The position numbers and the translations under genes are program-made. From Streptomyces viridochromogenes (GTDB taxonomy: Bacteria; Actinomycetota; Actinomycetes; Streptomycetales; Streptomycetaceae), in assembly GCF_001270495.1 (NCBI RefSeq), contig NZ_LGUR01000241.1, forward strand, positions 156,484 to 220,483: a stretch of DNA of 64,000 nt. The letters run 5' to 3'. A model generated the notes under the pieces. The model worked only from the letters and a program-made list of their open reading frames with translations, had not been told where the DNA came from and did no database searches. This document shows positions 46,996 through 55,923 of this stretch, one piece after another (the stretch's first letter is position 1; each line of letters starts with the position of its first letter).

Positions 46996-47148
46996 TCAGT
47001 GGCGGCGGGCGCGGCGCTCGCGGGCGGCGAAGATGCCCAGCCAGGCGGCGATCACGGCGGCGGCGGCGACGGTGAAGGCGAGTGGTGCGTGGGCCACGGT
47101 GCCCAGCAGCACGCCCAGCAGCAGGAGCGCTGCGACGAGGAACAACAT
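46996..47148 (-). CDS. very small membrane protein
   Basis: Polypeptide of 50 residues from the ATG at 47148, with GGGGGA upstream. It has two hydrophobic stretches, LFLVAALLLLGVLLG and LAFTVAAAAVIAAWLGIFAA, and a strongly basic C-terminus (RERRARRH). It is likely a hairpin of two membrane helices. Function is unknown. It is the first gene leftward of the FabR/DesT-like regulator's operator and so is a candidate target of that regulator. Confidence 0.7.
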   Translation of the reverse strand: MLFLVAALLLLGVLLGTVAHAPLAFTVAAAAVIAAWLGIFAARERRARRH

Positions 47149-47200
47149 GGGATCGAATCCCCCTTCGAGATCTCTCGTTGATCTCACTCGTTACGTTTCG

Positions 47201-47287
47201 GTGAACAGTTGTAGTAACAGTTGTTCACTGACTCCCAAGTCTAGCGCGCCCCACGGCTTTTCAATTCCGGAGAACAGTTGTTAACTG
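47201..47287. promoter_or_regulatory. operator region of the FabR/DesT-like regulator (three AACAGTTGT repeats)
   Basis: A 28-base inverted repeat at 47201-47228 has perfect outer arms GTGAACA and TGTTCAC and contains two AACAGTTGT units. A third unit at 47273-47281 forms CAGTT-gtt-AACTG (47275-47287), 6 bases before the regulator's ATG. The outer palindrome is close to the GTGAAC-TTGTTCAC site I recall for Pseudomonas DesT. Both directions of transcription would be covered. Confidence 0.6.
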
Positions 47288-47293
47288 CATGGT

Positions 47294-47920
47294 ATGAGTC
47301 ACACCCTCGGTATCCGGCAGGCGCAGAAGCAGAAGACCCGACAGGCGCTCCTGGACGCGGCGTTGGGTCTGCTGGAGGAGCAGAGCCTGAGCAGCCTGGG
47401 CCTGCGCGAGGTCACCCGCGCCGTCGGCGTCGCGCCGACCGCCTTCTACCGGCACTTCCGCTCCACCGCCGACCTCGGCGTCGCCCTCGTCGAGGAGGCG
47501 CTGGGCAGCCTGCATCCCATGATCCGGACGACCGTCTCCTCGGCCGGGGACAGCGACCAACGCATAGAGCGGGCCGTCGAGTTGATCGCCCACCACGTCG
47601 AGACACAGCCGGCCCACGTCCGCTTCATCGCCCGTGAGCGGCACGGCGGGGTGCAGTCGGTGCGGGAGGCCATCCAGGACCAGCTCGCCCGTTTCGCCGA
47701 GGAGGTCAAGGTCGCGCTCGCCGAGGACCCGGTCTCCGAGGGCTGGAGCGATGACGACCTGCTCATGCTCGCCAACCTCTACGTCGACCAGATGCTGATG
47801 ACGGCTTCGCTGTTCCTGGACGTCCTGGAGGCGCCGGAGGAGGAGCGGCGGCGCGTCGCCCAGGTCGCGACCCGCCAGATGCGGTTGATCAGCATCGGCC
47901 GGGAACATTGGCTGGATTGA
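47294..47920 (+). CDS. FabR/DesT-like TetR-family regulator
   Basis: Regulator of 208 residues. The helix-turn-helix region KQKTRQALLDAALGLLEEQS, LSSLGLREVTRAVGVAPTAF then YRHFRSTADLGVALVEE is strikingly close to E. coli FabR and Pseudomonas DesT, which sense acyl-CoA and control unsaturated fatty-acid synthesis. The HVRFIARERHGG segment and the C-terminal RQMRLISIGREHWLD also match that group. The repeated AACAGTTGT sites upstream suggest autoregulation. No desaturase or fab gene is adjacent; the divergent neighbours are tiny membrane proteins. Confidence 0.9.
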   Translation: MSHTLGIRQAQKQKTRQALLDAALGLLEEQSLSSLGLREVTRAVGVAPTAFYRHFRSTADLGVALVEEALGSLHPMIRTTVSSAGDSDQRIERAVELIAHHVETQPAHVRFIARERHGGVQSVREAIQDQLARFAEEVKVALAEDPVSEGWSDDDLLMLANLYVDQMLMTASLFLDVLEAPEEERRRVAQVATRQMRLISIGREHWLD

Positions 47921-47935
47921 GCGCCGGCAACGCGA

Positions 47936-47972
47936 AGGGGCGGCACCCCCGTTCACCGGGGGTGCCGCCCCT
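47936..47972. terminator. bidirectional terminator between the tetR gene and the lipoprotein gene
   Basis: A perfect 15-bp stem (AGGGGCGGCACCCCC with GGGGGTGCCGCCCCT) plus a closing G-C pair around a short loop lies 15 bases after the regulator's stop and before the convergent lipoprotein gene's stop at 48019. Confidence 0.88.
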
Positions 47973-48018
47973 GCCGTGAGGCGTCGTGCGCCTGTCGTAC
48001 GGCGTTCCGCGTTCTACG

Positions 48019-48438
48019 TCAGTTCTTGGTCGCCGTCGCCGTCGCCGCGCCGCTCGGCGCACCGCTCGGGGCACCGCTGGGAGCCGCCCCGCCGCCCTGG
48101 CCACCGCCCGGACCGCCGCAGCCGCCACCGGGGCCGCCCTGGCCTCCCTCGCCGCCCGCAGCGCCCGGACCGCCACCACCCGGGACACCGGACGGCGCAC
48201 CACTGGGCGCACCCGACGCACCCGCCGACGGCGCGCCGGAGGGCGCCCCGCTCGGCGCCCCGCTGGGAGCACCACTGGGAGCACCACTGGGAGCACCGGA
48301 CGGCTGCTGGCACGACGACTGCTGACCGGAGTTGCCGCTGTTCGAGGTCGACGACGAGTCGCCGGACCCGCAGGCCGCCAGGGCCAGGGGCGAGAGCGCC
48401 AGCAGAGCCACGGCGGGGAGGAGACGCGCACGCTTCAT
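48019..48438 (-). CDS. secreted lipoprotein with SGAP and GGxGG repeats
   Basis: Protein of 139 residues from the ATG at 48438; GGAG is nine bases upstream, inside a longer in-frame option starting at 48453. The signal peptide ends in lipobox LALAAC. The mature part is almost wholly low-complexity: a Ser/Asn/Gln linker with one Cys, tandem SGAP units (six in a row, then two more blocks), a Gly-rich segment with another Cys, and a final SGAP block. It is probably a flexible extracellular protein tethered to the membrane. Repeat number is likely variable between strains. Confidence 0.78.
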   Translation of the reverse strand: MKRARLLPAVALLALSPLALAACGSGDSSSTSNSGNSGQQSSCQQPSGAPSGAPSGAPSGAPSGAPSGAPSAGASGAPSGAPSGVPGGGGPGAAGGEGGQGGPGGGCGGPGGGQGGGAAPSGAPSGAPSGAATATATKN

Positions 48439-48590
48439 GAGAAACAGCTCCATGGAAGATGAGGAAGTCCTGGGGCCGGAACTCAACCAACGCCGCTTTA
48501 GGCTTCCTTGAGGCTCTGCTGTCGACGGCCTGTGCGCCGGGCAAAGCGCATCTCAAGAAACCTCACTGACCTGCCGTTTTCCTGGGAGCC

Positions 48591-49589
48591 TCACCCTACT
48601 CGCTGGTACAAGGCCGTGACAGAGAGGGCCGCTCGCGCCAGTTCGTCCCGCACCTCGGGCGGGGAGACGACCACCACCCGGTCCGAGAACTGCAGGAGTT
48701 GACGGGCCTCGCCGACAACTCCCAGCGAGAGACGGACGGTGGCCCAGCTGTCCGCGGCCTCACGCCCCTCATCCTCGCCCTCGCCCGCGTCCCCCTCCCC
48801 CGGAAGCGAGACCAGCGAGGACGCCATGAGCCGCAGGAACAGGTCGAGCCGGTCCCGTCGCACCCGAACGGTCACGTCGATCCCGCCCGGCCGCTGCTCC
48901 ACCTCGCGGCGCAACACCTCCCACGCGTCGGCGAGTTCGACACCCGGCCGACGCCGCACCGCGTCGTCCAGCACGGTCGCCGACCGCACCCGGTCGGCGC
49001 GGAACAGCTGCGGTCTCCCCCGCCGGTCGGCGACCAGGTACCAGACGCCGGCCTTCGAGACCAGGCCGTAGGGGTCGACGGTGTAGGTCCGCGCCTCCCG
49101 GTAGCCGCTGTGCCGGTAGCGCAGCCTGAGGCGGCGGTCGGCGAAGACCGCGTCCTGCAACACGTCCAGGTCCACGGCGGGTTGGGGCCCGCCCTTCCAG
49201 CGCGTGGCGTCGACGAGGACGCGGCGGGAGGTCATCTCGGCGGCCGGGCGGTGCGGCGCCGGCAGGGCCGCCATCACCTTGCGCAGCGCCGAGCCGAGGG
49301 CCGCGTCCAGCCCGAGCGCGGCGTGCGCGCCCTGTGCGGCCAGGATGAACAGCGCACGGGACTCGTCCGCGGTCAGGCCGGTGACGTCCGTACGGAATCC
49401 TGCGAGGAGTTCGATGCCGCCGTGTCGCCCGCGCTCGGCGTAGACCGGGACGCCTGTGGCGGACAGGGCTTCCACGTCCCGGTAGATGGTGCGGACCGAC
49501 ACCTCCAGGCGCTCGGCGAGTTCCCTCGCCGGGACCCGGCCCCGGGTTTGGAGGAGCAGCAGGATCGAGAGGAGGCGGTCGGACTTCAC
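48591..49589 (-). CDS. WYL-domain transcriptional regulator (HTH_11 type)
   Basis: Regulator of 332 residues, GTG start. The N-terminal winged helix is MKSDRLLSILLLLQTRGRVP with AERLEVSVRTIYRDVEAL. The WYL domain follows with YTVDPYGLVSKAGVWYLVAD and FRADRVRSATVLDD, and ends with the WCX-like region. WYL proteins sense nucleic acids or small ligands and often repress nearby genes. Three tandem 16-bp repeats lie directly in front of its start and could be its autoregulatory site. Its upstream neighbour on the same strand is a thioesterase-like gene. Confidence 0.9.
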   Translation of the reverse strand: MKSDRLLSILLLLQTRGRVPARELAERLEVSVRTIYRDVEALSATGVPVYAERGRHGGIELLAGFRTDVTGLTADESRALFILAAQGAHAALGLDAALGSALRKVMAALPAPHRPAAEMTSRRVLVDATRWKGGPQPAVDLDVLQDAVFADRRLRLRYRHSGYREARTYTVDPYGLVSKAGVWYLVADRRGRPQLFRADRVRSATVLDDAVRRRPGVELADAWEVLRREVEQRPGGIDVTVRVRRDRLDLFLRLMASSLVSLPGEGDAGEGEDEGREAADSWATVRLSLGVVGEARQLLQFSDRVVVVSPPEVRDELARAALSVTALYQRVG

Positions 49590-49637
49590 CCCACCACGAT
49601 GTCAGCCCACCACGACGTCAGCCCACGACGACGTCAG
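49590..49637. repeat. tandem 16-bp repeats (CCCACCACGACGTCAG) x3
   Basis: Three contiguous 16-base units at 49590-49605, 49606-49621 and 49622-49637, with one or two substitutions between units. A degenerate fourth continues into the 3' end of the thioesterase gene. They begin one base upstream of the WYL gene start and contain GACGTC in two units. Their position suggests binding sites or a recent slippage expansion. Confidence 0.7.
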
Positions 49638-49641
49638 CCCG

Positions 49642-50508
49642 TCACGAGCTCAACCGCACCCGCGCCAGCTGCCTCGACTGCGCCACCAAGCGGTCCGCAC
49701 TGTCCCAGACCTCCGCGTCCTCCTCCAGGAAGCCCCCGGCCAGGTTGCGCGTCGTGATCGACACCCGCAGCGGGCCCGGTGCCGGGCGGCACCGTATGTG
49801 GACGGTCAGTTCGACCGTCGGGACCCAGCCGGAGATGCCGATCTCGAAGGCGGTCGGGGGCAGGGCGTCGACCGCCAGCAGCAGCGACAGCGGGTCCGCG
49901 TCACGGCCGTCAGCCAGGCCGAACCAGGCGCGCATCTCACCCTTGCCCGAGGGCTGCCCGAGCGCCCAGCCCAGGGTGGCCGGGTCGAGCTTGAGCATCA
50001 GGCGGTCGGTGATGGCCGAGCTGCCGTCGACGGGGGCGGGGCCGTCCTCGGTGCCGAAGCAGTGCTCCATGGGCGGGAACGCCGGCGGCTTGGCCGTCGT
50101 ACGGACGTCGTCCGGGAGGGAGTCGAGGTCGCCGTACGAGGCGAGGACGCGGATCCGCTCGACCTCGCGGCCCTGCTCGTCGTACTGGAAGAGCGAGGCC
50201 TGGCCGGTCGACAGGGTCCGCCCGGTGCGCACCACGTCCGTGCGGACCACCGCGGGGCCCGGCTGGGACGCCGTCAGGTAGTGCGCGGAGATCGTGAACG
50301 GGTCGGCGTGCGGCAGGGCGTCCGCGAGGGCGCGGCCCAGCACGGCCAGCAGATAGCCGCCGTTGACGGCGCTGATGATGGTCCAGCCGGCGGACAGGTC
50401 GATGTCGTAGACGCCGGGTTCGCGTCGGCTGAGCGCGGTGTCGCGGTCGAACTCGCTGTCGCCGATCGTGGCCTGCGTGGCCGTCGGGGCGGAGGCTGCT
50501 TCTGGCAT
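49642..50508 (-). CDS. acyl-CoA thioesterase-family (double hotdog) protein
   Basis: Protein of 288 residues from the ATG at 50508. The TesB/4HBT_3-like fold is suggested by SAGWTIISAVNGGYLLAVLGRAL in the first half, DPFTISAHYLTASQPGPAVVRT, and a second hotdog half around GWVPTVELTVHIRCRPAPGPL. It is likely a cytosolic thioesterase on an acyl-CoA. A dyad CTAC-TAAGCG-GTAG about 20 bases upstream of the start could be an acyl-responsive operator. The C-terminus runs into the tandem repeats before the WYL gene. Confidence 0.82.
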   Translation of the reverse strand: MPEAASAPTATQATIGDSEFDRDTALSRREPGVYDIDLSAGWTIISAVNGGYLLAVLGRALADALPHADPFTISAHYLTASQPGPAVVRTDVVRTGRTLSTGQASLFQYDEQGREVERIRVLASYGDLDSLPDDVRTTAKPPAFPPMEHCFGTEDGPAPVDGSSAITDRLMLKLDPATLGWALGQPSGKGEMRAWFGLADGRDADPLSLLLAVDALPPTAFEIGISGWVPTVELTVHIRCRPAPGPLRVSITTRNLAGGFLEEDAEVWDSADRLVAQSRQLARVRLSS

Positions 50509-50522
50509 GGATGAACGGTACA

Positions 50523-50545
50523 ACAGCAAACTACTAAGCGGTAGC
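50523..50545. promoter_or_regulatory. CTACTAAGCGGTAG dyad upstream of the thioesterase gene
   Basis: CTAC and GTAG arms flank TAAGCG in an AT-richer patch between the divergent thioesterase and esterase genes. TetR-family regulators of acyl-CoA metabolism often use dyads of this size. The match is short. Confidence 0.3.
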
Positions 50546-50640
50546 TTTCTCAGTCGACCCTCGGCGAGATGTGAGCAACTTTTCGGTAAGTGTCCCCGCT
50601 CGTCCGAAACCCGGAGCCCGCTCTCCCCCTCTATGAGGAC

Positions 50641-51885
50641 ATGAGTCTCACCGGGGCCCCGTTCCTCTACACACTGATCGCGCTGTGCGTCGTCGCCGTC
50701 GCCCTGCCGCTGGTCCTCTGGTCGCGGGTGCACGGACCCAAGGTCGTGCGGGCCGCCGCCCGGGTGCTGATGCTGCTGTTCGCCCAGGGCACGGCGGTGG
50801 CCCTGGTCTTCACCATGGTCAACAACTCCAACCAGCTGTACGACAACTGGGGTGACCTGCTCGGCACCAGCGACCATGTCGACCAGGCCGCCGACCTCGG
50901 GGCGAACGGCACCGGCGGGATCGCCCTGGAGAAGCTGCCCAAGGTCCGGCAGACCTTCACGCCGGGCAAGGGGCCCGGTATGGGCGCGGCGGGCGGTGTG
51001 CTCGTCACGCAGCTCAAGGGCCGGGTGTCCGGCGTGCGCGCCGAGGTCAACGTCTGGCTGCCGCCGCAGTACCACGAGCCCGCCTACCGCGATCACAAGT
51101 TCCCGGTCGTCGAGGTGCTGCCGGGCTATCCGGGCTCGTCGAAGGCGTGGTACGGCTCGTTGGACGCACCCGAGCAGTTGGCGCCGCTGATGCGCAGCGG
51201 GCAGATCGAGCCGTTCATCATCGTCTCCCCGCGCACCTCGCTGCTGCCCGGTGTGGACACCGGCTGCGCGAACATCCCGGGCAGGGTGAACGCCGACAGC
51301 TGGCTCAGCGTCGACGTGCCGAGGATGGTCATGGACAACTTCCGGGCCCAGGCGGCGCCGGACGGCTGGGCGGTGGCCGGGTACTCGGCGGGCGCGCACT
51401 GCGCGGCCAAGCTGGCCGTCGCCCACCCCGACCGCTACCGGGCCGCGGTCAGCCTGTCCGGCTACAACGACCCGAGCGCCGAATCCAAGTCGCTGGCCGG
51501 CAGGTCACCGGTCCTGCGGGCCGCGAACAACCCGTATGTGCTCCTCAAGGAGTCCCGCGTCCCGCCGCGCGTGGCGCTCTATCTGTCCGGTCAGCCCAAC
51601 GACGGGTACGAGGCGGCCATGGCCGTCCAGCGGGCCGCGAAGGCCCCCACGACCGTGAACGTGGTGTTCATCCCGAGCAGCGCGGGCGGTCACACCATGG
51701 CGCTGTGGAAGCCGCAGGTGGTCCCGGCGTTCCGCTGGCTGACCGAGGTGATGGGGGCGCACCAGGTCCGTACGGCGCCGGGCTCCGGCGGCACTACTCC
51801 TCTCGCACCGTCGACCGCCGGTTCCAGGCCCGCGGAGCTCGCCAGTGGTAGCGCATCGCGAGCAGCCGCAGCACGAAGGCCGTGA
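50641..51885 (+). CDS. membrane-anchored esterase (esterase D / antigen 85-like)
   Basis: Protein of 414 residues from the ATG at 50641, with GAGG just upstream. Two N-terminal membrane segments (FLYTLIALCVVAVALPLVLW and a second around LMLLFAQGTAVALVF) precede an extracellular alpha/beta-hydrolase domain. The first conserved strand is FPVVEVLPGYPGSSKAW, the nucleophile elbow is VAGYSAGAHCAAKLA, and the catalytic His is in SSAGGHTMALWKPQ. Related mycobacterial proteins are mycolyltransferases, but streptomycetes lack mycolates, so a general ester substrate is more likely. The last 92 bases overlap the convergent channel gene. Confidence 0.88.
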   Translation: MSLTGAPFLYTLIALCVVAVALPLVLWSRVHGPKVVRAAARVLMLLFAQGTAVALVFTMVNNSNQLYDNWGDLLGTSDHVDQAADLGANGTGGIALEKLPKVRQTFTPGKGPGMGAAGGVLVTQLKGRVSGVRAEVNVWLPPQYHEPAYRDHKFPVVEVLPGYPGSSKAWYGSLDAPEQLAPLMRSGQIEPFIIVSPRTSLLPGVDTGCANIPGRVNADSWLSVDVPRMVMDNFRAQAAPDGWAVAGYSAGAHCAAKLAVAHPDRYRAAVSLSGYNDPSAESKSLAGRSPVLRAANNPYVLLKESRVPPRVALYLSGQPNDGYEAAMAVQRAAKAPTTVNVVFIPSSAGGHTMALWKPQVVPAFRWLTEVMGAHQVRTAPGSGGTTPLAPSTAGSRPAELASGSASRAAAARRP

Positions 51886-52450
51886 CGGCGGCGAGCGCGC
51901 TGGTGAACGAGTTCAGGGCGCCGTAGTGGAGGCACAGGACGACCATCGTGGCGCCCACGATCGCCGGGACCGCGTACAGGTCGCGGTCCCAGCGCAGCAG
52001 TGACGGCACCTCGTTGGCGAGGACGTCCCGCAGCACACCGCCGCCCACGGCGGTCGCCATGCCCAGACAGGCTGACGCGGTGAGGCCCAGGCCGTAGTCG
52101 TACGCCTTCGTCGTCCCGGCGACGCAGAACAGGCCGAGGCCCGCGGCGTCGAAGACGTTCACGCCGGTCTGGATGCGCTCCACGTGCGGGTGGAGGAAGA
52201 TCACCAGGAGCGCGGCGAGCAGCGGGGTGAGGAAGTACCCCAGATCCGTGAAGGCGGCCGGGGGTACGGCACCGATGATCACGTCCCGGAACAGCCCGCC
52301 GCCCAGGGCGGTGACCTCGGCGAGGACGGCGATGCCGAAGACGTCGAAGTTCTTGCGGACCGCCAGCAGGGCGCCGGAGATGGCGAAGACGAAGATGCCG
52401 ATCAGGTCGAGCGTGTGCTGGACGGACGGGCTGAACAATTGCTGGAGCAC
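51794..52450 (-). CDS. TRIC/UPF0126-type membrane channel protein
   Basis: Protein of 218 residues, GTG at 52450; a longer ORF would run into the opp terminator. Seven hydrophobic segments in two repeats carry the signature Gly-rich loops EVTALGGGLFRDVIIG and ATAVGGGVLRDVLANEVP, typical of bacterial trimeric intracellular cation channel homologues (UPF0126, YadS). These are K+ or Na+-permeable channels in studied members. The C-terminus is Arg-rich. No clear ribosome-binding site was found. The 3' end overlaps the esterase gene on the other strand. Confidence 0.88.
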   Translation of the reverse strand: MLQQLFSPSVQHTLDLIGIFVFAISGALLAVRKNFDVFGIAVLAEVTALGGGLFRDVIIGAVPPAAFTDLGYFLTPLLAALLVIFLHPHVERIQTGVNVFDAAGLGLFCVAGTTKAYDYGLGLTASACLGMATAVGGGVLRDVLANEVPSLLRWDRDLYAVPAIVGATMVVLCLHYGALNSFTSALAAVTAFVLRLLAMRYHWRAPRAWNRRSTVREE

Positions 52451-52469
52451 CCGTACATTCTTACGCAGC

Positions 52470-52505
52470 AAAAGGCCCCCACCTTGCAAAGGAAGGCGGG
52501 GGCCT
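52470..52505 (-). terminator. intrinsic terminator of the oligopeptide ABC operon
   Basis: On the minus strand AGGCCCCCGCCTT-cctttgc-AAGGTGGGGGCCT is followed by TTTTG: a 13-bp stem (one G-T pair) and a short U-tract, 9 bases after the stop of the last ATPase gene. Confidence 0.9.
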
Positions 52506-52514
52506 GAGCGCGGT

Positions 52515-53759
52515 TTACTTGCTTTCGTCCGTGGACGACTCTTCGGAAGGTTCCGTGGACGACTTCACGGCCGCCTCCTCGGGCGCCTCCGCGGTCTCCT
52601 CGGTGGTCTCCTCCGCGGTCTCTTCAGCGGCGGCCGGCTCCCGGGACACCTCGTCCGGCACCAGCTCCGCGGCCTCCTTGGCCACGGACAGCAGCACCGT
52701 GTCCTGCGGCTGCTGGTCCTCGAAGTCCTCCGGGTGGTGGCAGGCCACCCGCTGCCCCGGACGCAGCTCCGCAAGCGGTGGCTCCGTGGTCCGGCAGACC
52801 TCCGTCGCCTTCCAGCACCGCGTGTGGAAGCGGCAGCCGCTCGGCGGGGCGATCGGCGAGGGCACGTCACCGCGCAGCAGGATGCGCTCGCTCTTGGCCG
52901 TGCGCCGCTTCGGGTCCGGGATCGGCACCGCCGACAGCAGGGCCTTGGTGTACGGGTGCATCGGCGACGCGTACAGCGCGTCCCGTTCGGCCAGCTCCAC
53001 GATCTTGCCGAGGTACATCACCGCGATGCGGTCCGAGACATGGCGTACGACGGACAGGTCGTGCGCGATGATCACGTACGTCAGCCCGAGCTCGTCCTGG
53101 AGGTCGTCCATCAGGTTCACGACCTGCGCCTGGATCGACACGTCGAGCGCGGAGACCGGCTCGTCGGCCACGACCATCCGGGGCTTCAGGGCCAGCGCAC
53201 GGGCGATGCCGATGCGCTGGCGCTGGCCGCCGGAGAACTCGTGCGGGTAGCGGTTGAAGTGCTCGGGGCTCAGGCCCACCAGCTCAAGGAGGCGCTGGAC
53301 CTCCTTCTTGACGCCGCCCTCGGGTTCGACGCCCTGCAGCCGGAACGGCGCCGAGACGATGCTGCCGATGGTGTGCCGGGGGTTCAGCGAGCCGTACGGG
53401 TCCTGGAAGATCATCTGCACGTCGCGACGGAGCGGGCGCATGCCGCTCGTGTTCAGGTGCGTGATGTCCGTGCCGTCGAACTCGATCCTGCCGCCGGACG
53501 GCTCCAGCAGCCGGGTGATGAGCCGGCCCATGGTCGACTTGCCGCAGCCGGACTCGCCCACGACGCCGAGGGTCTCCCCGCGGCGCACCTCGAAGTCGAT
53601 GCCGTCCACGGCCTTGACCGCGCCGACCTGCCGCTGCAGCAGGCCCTTCTTGATGGGGAAGTGCTTGACCAGGCCCTCGACCTTGAGCAGCGGTTTCTCG
53701 TCGCCGGCCGACCCGGCTTTCACGGCCGCCGTCCCGGCCCCGGTCTCAGTCTCGCTCAC
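52515..53759 (-). CDS. oligopeptide ABC transporter ATP-binding protein (OppF/DppF type)
   Basis: ATPase of 414 residues, GTG start overlapping the previous stop (GTGA). Walker A is GESGCGKST, the Q-loop is [14 protein letters not shown], the signature is [15 protein letters not shown], Walker B is [11 protein letters not shown] and the switch is IIAHDLS. The oligopeptide C-terminal domain with SGCRFHTRC follows. After about residue 355 there is an unusual tail of some 55 residues rich in Glu, Ala, Thr and Ser. It is the last gene of the five-gene operon and is followed by an intrinsic terminator. Confidence 0.95.
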   Translation of the reverse strand: MSETETGAGTAAVKAGSAGDEKPLLKVEGLVKHFPIKKGLLQRQVGAVKAVDGIDFEVRRGETLGVVGESGCGKSTMGRLITRLLEPSGGRIEFDGTDITHLNTSGMRPLRRDVQMIFQDPYGSLNPRHTIGSIVSAPFRLQGVEPEGGVKKEVQRLLELVGLSPEHFNRYPHEFSGGQRQRIGIARALALKPRMVVADEPVSALDVSIQAQVVNLMDDLQDELGLTYVIIAHDLSVVRHVSDRIAVMYLGKIVELAERDALYASPMHPYTKALLSAVPIPDPKRRTAKSERILLRGDVPSPIAPPSGCRFHTRCWKATEVCRTTEPPLAELRPGQRVACHHPEDFEDQQPQDTVLLSVAKEAAELVPDEVSREPAAAEETAEETTEETAEAPEEAAVKSSTEPSEESSTDESK

Positions 53760-54850
53760 AGCTTCGGCGCAATCTCTTCGGTCCAGATCCGGGTGCGGTC
53801 CTCCTGCGACAGGTGGCAGGCGGTGAAGTGCCTGCTGCCGACCTCGCGCAGCTCGGGGCGTTCGGTGCGGGTGACCCCGCCCTTGGGGACGTCCGCGTAG
53901 GGGCAGCGCGGGTTGAACGCACAGCCCGAGGGGACGTTGATGAGGCTCGGCGGCTGTCCCTTGACCGGGATGAGCCGGTCGGTCTGCTCGCGGTCGATGC
54001 GCGGCATCGAGCCGAGCAGGCCCCAGGTGTAGGGGTGCGCCGGCTCGTAGAAGATCTTGTCGACGGGTCCGCGCTCCACGCAGCGTCCGCCGTACATCAC
54101 AAGGATGTCGTCGGCGATCTCGGCGACCACGCCGAGGTCGTGCGTGATGATGATGACCGCGGAGCCGAACTCCTTCTGGAGGTCCCGGACGAGGTCGAGG
54201 ATCTGCGCCTGCACGGTCACGTCGAGCGCGGTGGTCGGCTCGTCCGCGATCAGCAGCTCGGGGTTGTTCACCAGGGCCATGGCGATCATGGCGCGCTGCC
54301 GCATACCGCCGGAGAACTCGTGCGGGTACATGTCCACGCGCTTGTCCGGCTCCGGGATGCCGACGCGGTCGAGGAGTTCGACGGCCCGGCGGCGGGCGGT
54401 CTTCTTGTCGACCTTGTTGTGGACCCGGTACGCCTCCACGATCTGGTTGCCGACCGTGTAGTACGGGTGCATGGCGGACAGCGGGTCCTGGAAGATCATC
54501 GCCATCTCGCGGCCGCGCAACCGGCGCACCTCGTCGGGGCTGGCCGAGACGAGTTCCTTGCCGTCGAGCCAGATCTCGCCGGACATCTGCACGTTCTTGC
54601 CGCGGTTGCCCAGGCGGTGCAGGCCCATGACGGCCAGTGAGGTCACGGACTTGCCGGAGCCGGACTCGCCCACGATACCGAGGGTGCTGCCCTTCTCCAG
54701 CTGGAAGGAGAGACCGTCCACGGACTTGACCAGGCCGTCGTCGGTCGGGAAGTGCACCTTGAGGTCGCGCACTTCGAGGAACGCCCGGGGCGGCTCGCCG
54801 GCGCGTACGGGCTCGCCCACAGCGGCCCCGGTCTTGGTCAGGTCGGTCAC
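53756..54850 (-). CDS. oligopeptide ABC transporter ATP-binding protein (OppD/DppD type)
   Basis: ATPase of 364 residues, GTG start overlapping the permease stop by 4 bases. Walker A is [10 protein letters not shown], the Q-loop is [14 protein letters not shown], the signature is [15 protein letters not shown], Walker B is [12 protein letters not shown] and the switch is IITHDLG. The C-terminal domain has [15 protein letters not shown] and the late HFTACHL. It pairs with the OppF-type ATPase to drive the two permeases. Confidence 0.95.
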   Translation of the reverse strand: MTDLTKTGAAVGEPVRAGEPPRAFLEVRDLKVHFPTDDGLVKSVDGLSFQLEKGSTLGIVGESGSGKSVTSLAVMGLHRLGNRGKNVQMSGEIWLDGKELVSASPDEVRRLRGREMAMIFQDPLSAMHPYYTVGNQIVEAYRVHNKVDKKTARRRAVELLDRVGIPEPDKRVDMYPHEFSGGMRQRAMIAMALVNNPELLIADEPTTALDVTVQAQILDLVRDLQKEFGSAVIIITHDLGVVAEIADDILVMYGGRCVERGPVDKIFYEPAHPYTWGLLGSMPRIDREQTDRLIPVKGQPPSLINVPSGCAFNPRCPYADVPKGGVTRTERPELREVGSRHFTACHLSQEDRTRIWTEEIAPKL

Positions 54851-55854
54851 GACAGCCTCACCCGCGGGTCGATCGTGGCGTACAGCAGGTCCACCACAAG
54901 GTTCATGAAGACGACGAAGAACGCCGCGAGCAGGGTCACCCCGAGGATCGGGGGCAGGTCGTTGGCGGTGATCGCCTGTACCGCGTACTCACCGATGCCG
55001 TGCAGGGAGAACACCGTCTCGGTGATGACGGCACCGCCGAGCAGCAGGCCGATGTCCATGCCGAAGACCGTCACCAGCGGGGTCAGCGCGGCCCGCAGAC
55101 CGTGCCGGACGACGACCTTTCGCTCGCGCAGGCCCTTGGCCCGAGCGGTTCGGATGAAGTCCTCGTTCATTGTCTCCAGCATGCCCGAGCGGGTCAGCCG
55201 GGCGTAGATGGCCGAGTAGAGCAGAGCCAGCGAACACCATGGCAGGAACAGGGTGTTGGCCCACTGAGAGGGGTTCTCGGTGAAGGGGACGTAGGTTCTG
55301 CCGAAGATCTCCAGCTTGTAGCTGAACAACAGCAGGGCCAACTGCCCGGTGAAGAACATGGGCAGGGAGACGCCGGCCAGGGCCACGCCCATGGCGGACC
55401 GGTCGAAGAACGAGCCCGGCCTGAGCGCCGAGATGACACCGGCCGCGATACCGCCGACCAGCCACATCACGGCGGCGCCGAGAGCCAGCGAGAGGGTGAC
55501 CGGCAGCCGTTCGGTCAGCTGGGGCCAGACCTCGATGTGGTCCTTGAAGGAGTAGCCGAAGCAGGGGGCGTCACAGCGGACCGTGGTGGGGCCGAGGTCG
55601 TATGTGGCGCCGGAGACGATCCCCTTGATGAACTCCCAGTACTGGACGTAGATCGGCTGGTCGAGTCCGAGGTTCGCCTTGACCGCGGCGATGTCCTCGG
55701 GGGTGGGGTTCTTGCCGATGTACTGCTGTGCCAGCTGGTCGGCGGTCTGCCCTGCGAGTTTCGGCAGGATGAAGAAGATGCCGAAGGTGACCGCGGTGAC
55801 GACGAGCAGCAGGACCAGTGCCGCGATCGTCCGGCGGATGATGTACGAGATCAC
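54847..55854 (-). CDS. oligopeptide ABC transporter permease (OppB/DppB type)
   Basis: Permease of 335 residues with six membrane segments. The N-terminus [20 protein letters not shown] is typical of DppB. A periplasmic loop contains a pair of Cys residues ([11 protein letters not shown]). The EAA loop is [20 protein letters not shown], followed by [20 protein letters not shown], a second DppB hallmark. It is third in the operon, 69 bases after the binding-protein gene, and its stop overlaps the start of the ATPase gene. Confidence 0.95.
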   Translation of the reverse strand: MISYIIRRTIAALVLLLVVTAVTFGIFFILPKLAGQTADQLAQQYIGKNPTPEDIAAVKANLGLDQPIYVQYWEFIKGIVSGATYDLGPTTVRCDAPCFGYSFKDHIEVWPQLTERLPVTLSLALGAAVMWLVGGIAAGVISALRPGSFFDRSAMGVALAGVSLPMFFTGQLALLLFSYKLEIFGRTYVPFTENPSQWANTLFLPWCSLALLYSAIYARLTRSGMLETMNEDFIRTARAKGLRERKVVVRHGLRAALTPLVTVFGMDIGLLLGGAVITETVFSLHGIGEYAVQAITANDLPPILGVTLLAAFFVVFMNLVVDLLYATIDPRVRLS

Positions 55855-55923
55855 GAGGACCGGCGCCGGCGCCCGCGGATGACGAAGTCCGCGGGCGCCA
55901 ATGCCTTCACCTGCCTTCCGGGG

